9,523 nt of DNA from Lachnospiraceae bacterium UBA1258 (lineage in GTDB: Bacteria; Bacillota; Clostridia; Lachnospirales; Lachnospiraceae). The notes beneath the pieces were generated by a model. It saw nothing but the letters and a program-made list of their open reading frames with translations. It had not been told where the DNA came from and made no database searches. Below are positions 6,201 through 9,523 of this stretch, piece by piece; position 1 is the first letter of the stretch, and each line of letters starts with the position of its first letter. A program made the position numbers and the translations under genes. The stretch lies in the NCBI GenBank assembly GCA_002308235.1, contig DBVS01000115.1:1-9523 (forward strand). The letters run 5' to 3'.

Positions 6201-6230
6201 ATGATATCACAGAGAAACCTTCTTTGTCAA
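6201..6230 (-). promoter_or_regulatory. Promoter of tRNA-Thr
   Basis: On the minus strand there is a perfect TTGACA -35 (plus 6225-6230), an 18-base spacer and a TATCAT -10 (plus 6201-6206), placing transcription start about 25 bases before the tRNA 5' end. The transcribed leader contains a 6-bp hairpin GTGCTG (6174-6179) / CAGCAC (6188-6193). Confidence 0.82.
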
Positions 6231-6246
6231 CCGTAAATAAAGGTTT

Positions 6247-6774
6247 TTATGACTTAAAATTTTCCTCCAGTTCAGCTATCAAAGGAATCAGTTCTTTGGG
6301 CTCATGAACCGTGTAATCGGGCTGCCAGTCAGGCTCTTCTATCTCGTTGAAATAACGCTTTGACCAGTCGATCCATATGGATGTGATCCCGAACCGGTTG
6401 GCTCCGGCGATGTCACGCTTCAGATTGTTGCCGATCATAACGATACGGGGCTTGTCGGCATCTGTAAGACCCATTTTTTCCATAGCTGTCTCAAACATAA
6501 TGCGGGCGGGCTTTTCCGCTCCCACCACCTCGGAAATGATCCATTCCTCAAAGCAGTACCGCATTCCGTTCTTCTCGTACATATTGGCAAAGGATTGATA
6601 TGTCCCGTCCGCTACCATGGCAATCCTGTAGCCCGCGTCCTTGAAGTATTTAAGGGTATCTTTGGCTCCCGGAAGAAAATCCGCATCCAGCACCGTTCCG
6701 TCTTCAGCGTAGGTCTGGGTGGTCTCGTCAATTATAGTATCGCCGCAATCGGTAAAAATAATGATATTGTTCAT
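6247..6774 (-). CDS. HAD-superfamily phosphatase-like hydrolase, 175 aa
   Basis: A HAD-type hydrolase, cytosolic, substrate unknown. Motif I is FTDCGDTI with nucleophile Asp9; the usual DxDGT is altered to DCGDT, so position +2 is Gly11 and the second Asp is at +3 (Asp12). Motif II, normally Ser/Thr, is MVADG (Ala55). Motif III Lys is probably Lys88 (AEKPARIMFETAMEKMG). Motif IV is IGNNLKRDIAGANRFGI with Asp121. I recall close relatives in Lachnospiraceae sharing FTDNGDTI and VADG, so these changes look like a subfamily trait and not decay. The rest is a full-length compact Rossmann fold with a small cap (about 14-45). The start ATG follows an AGAGGG site only three bases away, a tight spacing, and lies seven bases after the ACT gene stop, so the two form an operon. 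Confidence 0.85.
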   Translation of the reverse strand: MNNIIIFTDCGDTIIDETTQTYAEDGTVLDADFLPGAKDTLKYFKDAGYRIAMVADGTYQSFANMYEKNGMRYCFEEWIISEVVGAEKPARIMFETAMEKMGLTDADKPRIVMIGNNLKRDIAGANRFGITSIWIDWSKRYFNEIEEPDWQPDYTVHEPKELIPLIAELEENFKS

Positions 6775-6781
6775 ATGCCCT

Positions 6782-7186
6782 CTAGCAAAGGGAGAATCCC
6801 TTGCTCCTTAAACTGTTTTCAACCTCTCCGGCATCGGATGTGTGAAGCACCATAATAGGGCAGCCGCTTTCACGATTGTAGGAAAGGTAAAGATAATCAA
6901 CGTTGATGTTTGCGTCGTTAAGCGCCTGAAGAAGCATGTTTAAGTTACCGACCTCATCCTTAACTTCAACCGCAAGCACATCCGTAAGTTTGCAGATGAT
7001 GTGATGGCCGGAAAGCACCTTGCATGCTTTTTCCGGATCGCTGACCACCATTCGGACGATACCATACTCTGCGGAGTCGTTGGTGACCGATCCCAGAATG
7101 TTTATATCTTCCTTGGCCAGGATGCTTGTGATCTCCAGCATCTTGCCCTTGACATTTTCAGCGTAAATGGATACCTGCTTTAACAT
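6782..7186 (-). CDS. Tandem ACT-domain protein, 134 aa
   Basis: Two ACT domains back to back: about residues 3-66 (VSIYAENVKGKMLEITSILAKEDINILGSV) and 70-130 (VLAVEVKDEVGNLNMLLQALNDANINVDYLYLSY). The G-x-L-x-x-(I/L)-x-x-x-L-x-x-x-x-I-N-(I/V) signature appears in both (KGKMLEITSILAKEDINI; VGNLNMLLQALNDANINV). Proteins of this size and layout are stand-alone amino-acid-binding regulators and often lie near phenylacetate-CoA-ligase genes; no such gene is in view here. The start at 7186 is set by an AAGGAG site six bases upstream; a longer in-frame reading from 7225 adds MYRGINRASKESK across that site and is rejected. It is the first gene of an operon with the HAD gene, divergent from pncB. Confidence 0.9.
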   Translation of the reverse strand: MLKQVSIYAENVKGKMLEITSILAKEDINILGSVTNDSAEYGIVRMVVSDPEKACKVLSGHHIICKLTDVLAVEVKDEVGNLNMLLQALNDANINVDYLYLSYNRESGCPIMVLHTSDAGEVENSLRSKGFSLC

Positions 7187-7232
7187 TTTACTCTCCTTGC
7201 TTGCGCGGTTTATCCCGCGATACAACGCCTTT

Positions 7233-7261
7233 ATTCTATCACAACGTTTTTCCTAAATCCA
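7233..7261 (-). promoter_or_regulatory. Possible promoter of the ACT-HAD operon
   Basis: On the minus strand a TAGAAT -10 (plus 7233-7238) lies about 40 bases upstream of the ribosome binding site. At 17-base spacing the -35 is TGGATT, a poor match. The leader contains a small CGCGG/CCGCG stem near 7203-7218. Weak call based mainly on the -10 and the divergent gene layout. Confidence 0.35.
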
Positions 7262-7289
7262 TAAGAATCGGCGAGAATCTTCTTTTTTC

Positions 7290-7319
7290 TTGAGAAACGT
7301 GGCCTATCTGTGATAGTAT
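7290..7319 (+). promoter_or_regulatory. Promoter of pncB
   Basis: TTGAGA -35 (7290-7295), 18-base spacer, TAGTAT -10 (7314-7319), predicting transcription start near 7326 and a leader of about 35 bases to the pncB ATG at 7360. Both boxes are good but not perfect matches to the vegetative consensus. Confidence 0.65.
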
Positions 7320-7359
7320 TTTCTAAAATAACACACAGAAAGGGTTCCGCACAAAGAAA

Positions 7360-8568
7360 ATGGACAGAATCATCAACAGCCTCCTTGAGGTGGACGCATA
7401 TAAATTCAGCATGGGGCAGGCAATCTACCACCAATTCAGCGATTACAAGACTACCTGGACCTTCGAATGCAGAAACAAGGACGTTTTCTTTACGCCCGAC
7501 ATGGTAGAGGAAATTCGCCGTCAGATAAAGCTCTACTGTGAGTTAAGGTTTAAGGACGACGAGCTTGAATATCTTAACAACATTACATGGATAAAGGGCT
7601 CCTACGTTGATTTTCTGCGGATCTGGTCCCCGAGATTTGAGGACTTTGAAATAAATCACAGCGGAGAATGCGGCCTTACCATCGAGACCCGTGGCACCTG
7701 GCTCAACACCTCCATGTACGAGATCCCCACCCTCGCCATAGTTAACGAAGTATATTTCCGCATGCGCTATGATTACGACACCCTCTTTGAGAGCTTTAAA
7801 GAGCGCCTTGATGCCAAGATCGAGGCCCTTATCAACGGCACCTATACGCTTGGACCCTTCAGCGAATTCGGCTTAAGGAGACGTCTTTCCGGCGAAGCTC
7901 AGGAACTGGCGGTAAAGAAACTCTCCGACGCTTCCAAACAGTACAAAGAATCCAAATTTGTGGGAACCTCAAACGTTTATCTCGCAAAGAAATACGGTGT
8001 ATTGCCCGTGGGTACCATGGCTCACGAGTGGATTATGTGTGTGGGGCAGGGAAATCACAAGCATAACCCCGCCTATTCAAACTGGTACGCTCTCGACGCC
8101 TGGGTCAAGGAATACGGTATCTTAAACGGTACGGCGCTGACCGACGCCATCACCACGGATTGCTTTTTGCGTGACTTTAAACTCACCTACGCCACTCTCT
8201 TTTCGGGTGTCCGCCATGATTCCGGCGACCCCTACGAGTGGGGTGAAAAGATAATCGCCCACTATCGGGCCCTTGGCATCGATCCTCTGACCAAAACTCT
8301 TCTTTTCAGCGACAGCCTGGACTTCAAGCGCGCCGACGCCCTGTATCGCCATTTTAAGGGCAAAGCAAAGGTTGCCTTCGGCATAGGCACCTATATTGCC
8401 AACGACACCGACGAAGAAGCCCTGAATATCGTCATGAAGACCACCTTCTGCAACGGCATGGATGTGGCCAAACTGTCGGACACCGAAGGCAAGTGCATGT
8501 GCAAGAGCAAAGAATATGTGGAATATTTAAAAAGATGCATCAACTGGCGAATGGAGCATGAGAAATAG
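7360..8568 (+). CDS. pncB: Nicotinate phosphoribosyltransferase
   Basis: Cytosolic enzyme of the Preiss-Handler NAD salvage route: nicotinate + PRPP + ATP to nicotinate mononucleotide. At 402 aa it matches the usual length of PncB (about 400 aa). Recognisable segments: N-terminal LEVDAYKFSMGQAIYHQF (9-26), the GTMAHEW segment with His222 at the place of the phosphorylated active-site His, the TALTDAITTDCFLRDF stretch (258-273), the FSGVRHDSGDPYEWGEKIIAHY block (281-302) that binds the phosphoribosyl group, and GIGTYIANDTD (341-351) plus the C-terminal MDVAKLSDTEGK. The ribosome binding site is weak: AGAAAGGG is about 15 bases from the ATG and only AAAGAAA is close, so initiation may be inefficient. 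By eye its codon use is richer in G and C at third positions than the genes left of the tRNA, in keeping with core chromosome. Confidence 0.95.
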   Translation: MDRIINSLLEVDAYKFSMGQAIYHQFSDYKTTWTFECRNKDVFFTPDMVEEIRRQIKLYCELRFKDDELEYLNNITWIKGSYVDFLRIWSPRFEDFEINHSGECGLTIETRGTWLNTSMYEIPTLAIVNEVYFRMRYDYDTLFESFKERLDAKIEALINGTYTLGPFSEFGLRRRLSGEAQELAVKKLSDASKQYKESKFVGTSNVYLAKKYGVLPVGTMAHEWIMCVGQGNHKHNPAYSNWYALDAWVKEYGILNGTALTDAITTDCFLRDFKLTYATLFSGVRHDSGDPYEWGEKIIAHYRALGIDPLTKTLLFSDSLDFKRADALYRHFKGKAKVAFGIGTYIANDTDEEALNIVMKTTFCNGMDVAKLSDTEGKCMCKSKEYVEYLKRCINWRMEHEK

Positions 8569-8593
8569 AGGGGCGGATTTCCGTTGAATAAAT

Positions 8594-8646
8594 AACAAAT
8601 AGCTCCTGGGCCCTCCGCTTTCAGCAGTGGGTCGGAGCTATTTATT
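8594..8646. repeat. Structured hairpin repeat A (constant core, variable outer stem)
   Basis: The outer stem AAATAGCTCC (8597-8606) pairs perfectly with GGAGCTATTT (8634-8643), and can extend to 8594/8646 with one mismatch. Inside is a 27-base core (8607-8633): bulge TG, stem GGCCC (8609-8613) with GGGTC (8629-8633, one G-T pair), a T-T mismatch, a short stem CCGC/GCAG with one C-A mismatch, and loop TTTCA (8619-8623). It begins 25 bases after the pncB stop. Strand of action is unknown: the structure forms on either. No strong T-run follows it on either strand, so it is not an obvious terminator. I do not recognise a named family. Confidence 0.8.
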
Positions 8647-8647
8647 A

Positions 8648-8696
8648 AGAAATGTCTTTGGGCCCCCCGTTTTCAACAGCGGGTCAAGACATTTCT
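8648..8696. repeat. Structured hairpin repeat B (same core, different outer stem)
   Basis: The outer stem AGAAATGTCTT (8648-8658) pairs perfectly with AAGACATTTCT (8686-8696), 11 bp, with no resemblance to the outer stem of repeat A. The 27-base core (8659-8685) matches that of A at 23 positions. The four differences fall in paired positions: C-G becomes T-A next to the loop, and the T-T mismatch becomes C-C. The loop TTTCA (8671-8675), TG bulge and GGCCC/GGGTC stem are unchanged. It follows A by one base and ends 42 bases from the stop of the convergent nuclease gene. Confidence 0.8.
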
Positions 8697-8738
8697 CGTC
8701 TTTATGATATCAAAACCCGTAAAAAAGTCAATAAAAAC

Positions 8739-9137
8739 TTACTCCTTAAGCGGGAACTCTATAAGTCTAAGAGTTTTTGTTATAACAAGGATGCGCTTTA
8801 TCCTCGATCTGGTTTTAAAGTTCAATTCTACTTGAGATAAGCAAATACTCTCCTTAATGTTTATCCATCTAAGATCTATGATAACATAGGCCGATTGTCC
8901 TTCGGCATTAGCTATATTCTTTTCAATAGTTCTTTTGCTCTTTCCCTCAGGGCATTTCACTTCCCATTCAATTCCATCCATCACGAAATCCGGCCGACGA
9001 TTACCTTTTATATTACTTGGACATATGAATGTGATATCTTTTCCCAACTCTGAAAGAAATTGGGCTGTTTTAAATTCTTTTTCGCTGGGAACTGCCTTTA
9101 AAGCAGACACATCTATCCTGCCTAACCGTTTTTTCAT
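8739..9137 (-). CDS. Stand-alone CdiA-C-type PD-(D/E)xK nuclease domain protein
   Basis: A 132-aa protein that is essentially one nuclease domain. The core RRPDFVMDGIEWEVKCPEGKSKRTIEKNIANAEGQSAYVIIDLRW (47-91) matches the CdiA C-terminal tRNase family (PD-(D/E)xK fold): Asp50, Glu59 and Lys61 form the D...ExK triad, and the ENNI/EKNI-type helix with a conserved Gln (Gln81) then VIIDLR follows. In CDI systems this domain cleaves tRNA, but here it is free, with no secretion or filament region, no signal peptide and no adjacent immunity gene. The preferred start is the ATG at 9137, about ten bases after AAGGA; an upstream in-frame ATG at 9176 (adds MYVVGCFDKDCLV) has no ribosome binding site. 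The C-terminus (RIKRILVITKTLRLIEFPLKE) completes the fold. Role (toxin, repair nuclease or domesticated remnant) is not shown. Confidence 0.8.
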   Translation of the reverse strand: MKKRLGRIDVSALKAVPSEKEFKTAQFLSELGKDITFICPSNIKGNRRPDFVMDGIEWEVKCPEGKSKRTIEKNIANAEGQSAYVIIDLRWINIKESICLSQVELNFKTRSRIKRILVITKTLRLIEFPLKE

Positions 9138-9261
9138 GACTAAACAATCCTTATCAAAACATCCAACCACATACAATTACAGACAAATATTCGGGGATGC
9201 TTTCTTTTAACATAAATTATTTGTTACAAAACATGGAAACTTGCACGAATCAGTGCCTTGA

Positions 9262-9288
9262 TGTTCCGCATTTACAACGCACGGAACA
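9262..9288. repeat. Inverted repeat TGTTCCG / CGGAACA
   Basis: Perfect 7-bp arms (9262-9268 and 9282-9288) separated by 13 bases, about 125 bases upstream of the nuclease start. It could be an operator or part of the repeat-rich tract that follows. LexA-type sites in Firmicutes (GAAC-N4-GTTC) have closer arms and the opposite order, so this is not one. Confidence 0.5.
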
Positions 9289-9422
9289 GAAATTCAGATA
9301 GCGGTATTCTAATACATGAAGACAGAAAAATCAAGCCTTGAGTACGTTTTACGACCGGTAAAAACAGATTACTCTGCGGCCTCTCACGAGTCGCTCTCGC
9401 GCATCGCTCGAAAACGCTCCCC

Positions 9423-9443
9423 AAAACGTCCACCGGACGTTTT
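9423..9443. repeat. Palindrome AAAACGTCC / GGACGTTTT within a likely dispersed repeat
   Basis: Perfect 9-bp arms with a 3-base loop (ACC). It lies in a tract (about 9370-9480) with recurring CGCTC and CGCTCGAAAACGCTCC-like pieces. From memory, similar palindrome-bearing text recurs between genes in many gut Clostridia, so this is probably a dispersed intergenic repeat; that is recollection, not a search. The lack of a T-run argues against a simple terminator. Confidence 0.55.
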
Positions 9444-9523
9444 GCATCCCTAACGTGGCGCACTGGGGATTTATAAGCCACAGCTTCGGGTTTTTAGCTC
9501 CGATTACAAAAAAGAGATTCCAT

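Larger units (their letters stand above)
9138..9523. other. Non-coding right end of the window
   Basis: Upstream of the nuclease gene there is no convincing ORF. The segment to about 9240 is AT-rich and must hold the nuclease promoter, but I cannot place clear boxes. Beyond 9260 it becomes GC-richer and full of short palindromes. A frame open on the minus strand at 9272-9481 has arginine-rich, low-information content and no ribosome binding site, so I treat it as non-coding. Confidence 0.55.

Noticed and set aside
7187..7225. Longer N-terminus of the ACT protein
   Set aside because: The ACT fold begins at the ATG at 7186, which has AAGGAG at ideal spacing. The extension has no family resemblance.
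8594..8696. Two-unit CRISPR array
   Set aside because: The units are adjacent hairpins with one base between them; the variable part is a self-complementary outer stem, not a spacer, and no cas gene is near.
8652..8840. Plus-strand open frame of 62 codons after pncB
   Set aside because: It starts inside structured repeat B and overlaps the 3' end of the nuclease gene on the other strand; no ribosome binding site.
9138..9176. Longer N-terminus of the CdiA-C-type nuclease
   Set aside because: No ribosome binding site precedes 9176, while AAGGA precedes the ATG at 9137.
9272..9481. Minus-strand open frame of 69 codons rich in Arg and Pro
   Set aside because: No ribosome binding site, low-information composition, and it runs through perfect palindromes. 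Better explained as repeat DNA.

Overview
The window reads as chromosomal DNA of a Firmicute, most likely a Lachnospiraceae-type Clostridium relative (Butyrivibrio/Roseburia-like). The evidence is a DUF5688 protein (a family I know mainly from Lachnospiraceae), strong AGGAGG-type ribosome binding sites throughout, and a HAD-like phosphatase of a Lachnospiraceae type. By eye, the right half, especially pncB, is richer in G+C than the left half.

Left part (1 to about 6,095): a probable integrated mobile element. From the left it holds the 3' end of an unidentified gene, about 280 bases of non-coding leader, a small unknown gene and a DUF5688 gene on the plus strand, and a hairpin terminator. 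Facing these is a minus-strand cluster transcribed as: possible ssDNA-binding-like protein (3971-3570), unknown 167-aa protein (3516-3013), a 190-base gap with a nested inverted repeat, then a two-domain rolling-circle Rep with an HUH endonuclease and a superfamily-3-type helicase. A divergent plus-strand pair follows: a 153-aa unknown protein and a tyrosine recombinase, one base apart. The recombinase ends about 135 bases from the 3' end of a minus-strand tRNA-Thr(GGU), the usual arrangement of an element integrated at a tRNA 3' end. The opposite attachment site was not found, so the left boundary is probably outside the window.

Right part (about 6,096 to 9,523): host chromosome. It contains tRNA-Thr with its own promoter, a minus-strand pair (tandem ACT-domain protein, then HAD-like phosphatase), and a divergent nicotinate phosphoribosyltransferase gene (pncB) for NAD salvage. 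Just after pncB are two tandem structured repeats whose inner parts are nearly identical and whose outer stems differ completely yet remain self-complementary. They sit at the convergent 3' ends of pncB and of a small stand-alone CdiA-C-type PD-(D/E)xK nuclease gene that has no visible immunity partner. The last 300 bases are non-coding, with palindromes that look like a dispersed repeat.

Most interesting points: the CRESS-like Rep coupled to a tyrosine integrase in a small tRNA-linked element; the tandem variable-stem/constant-core hairpins; the orphan nuclease; and an inverted repeat bracketing the ribosome binding site of the integrase operon.
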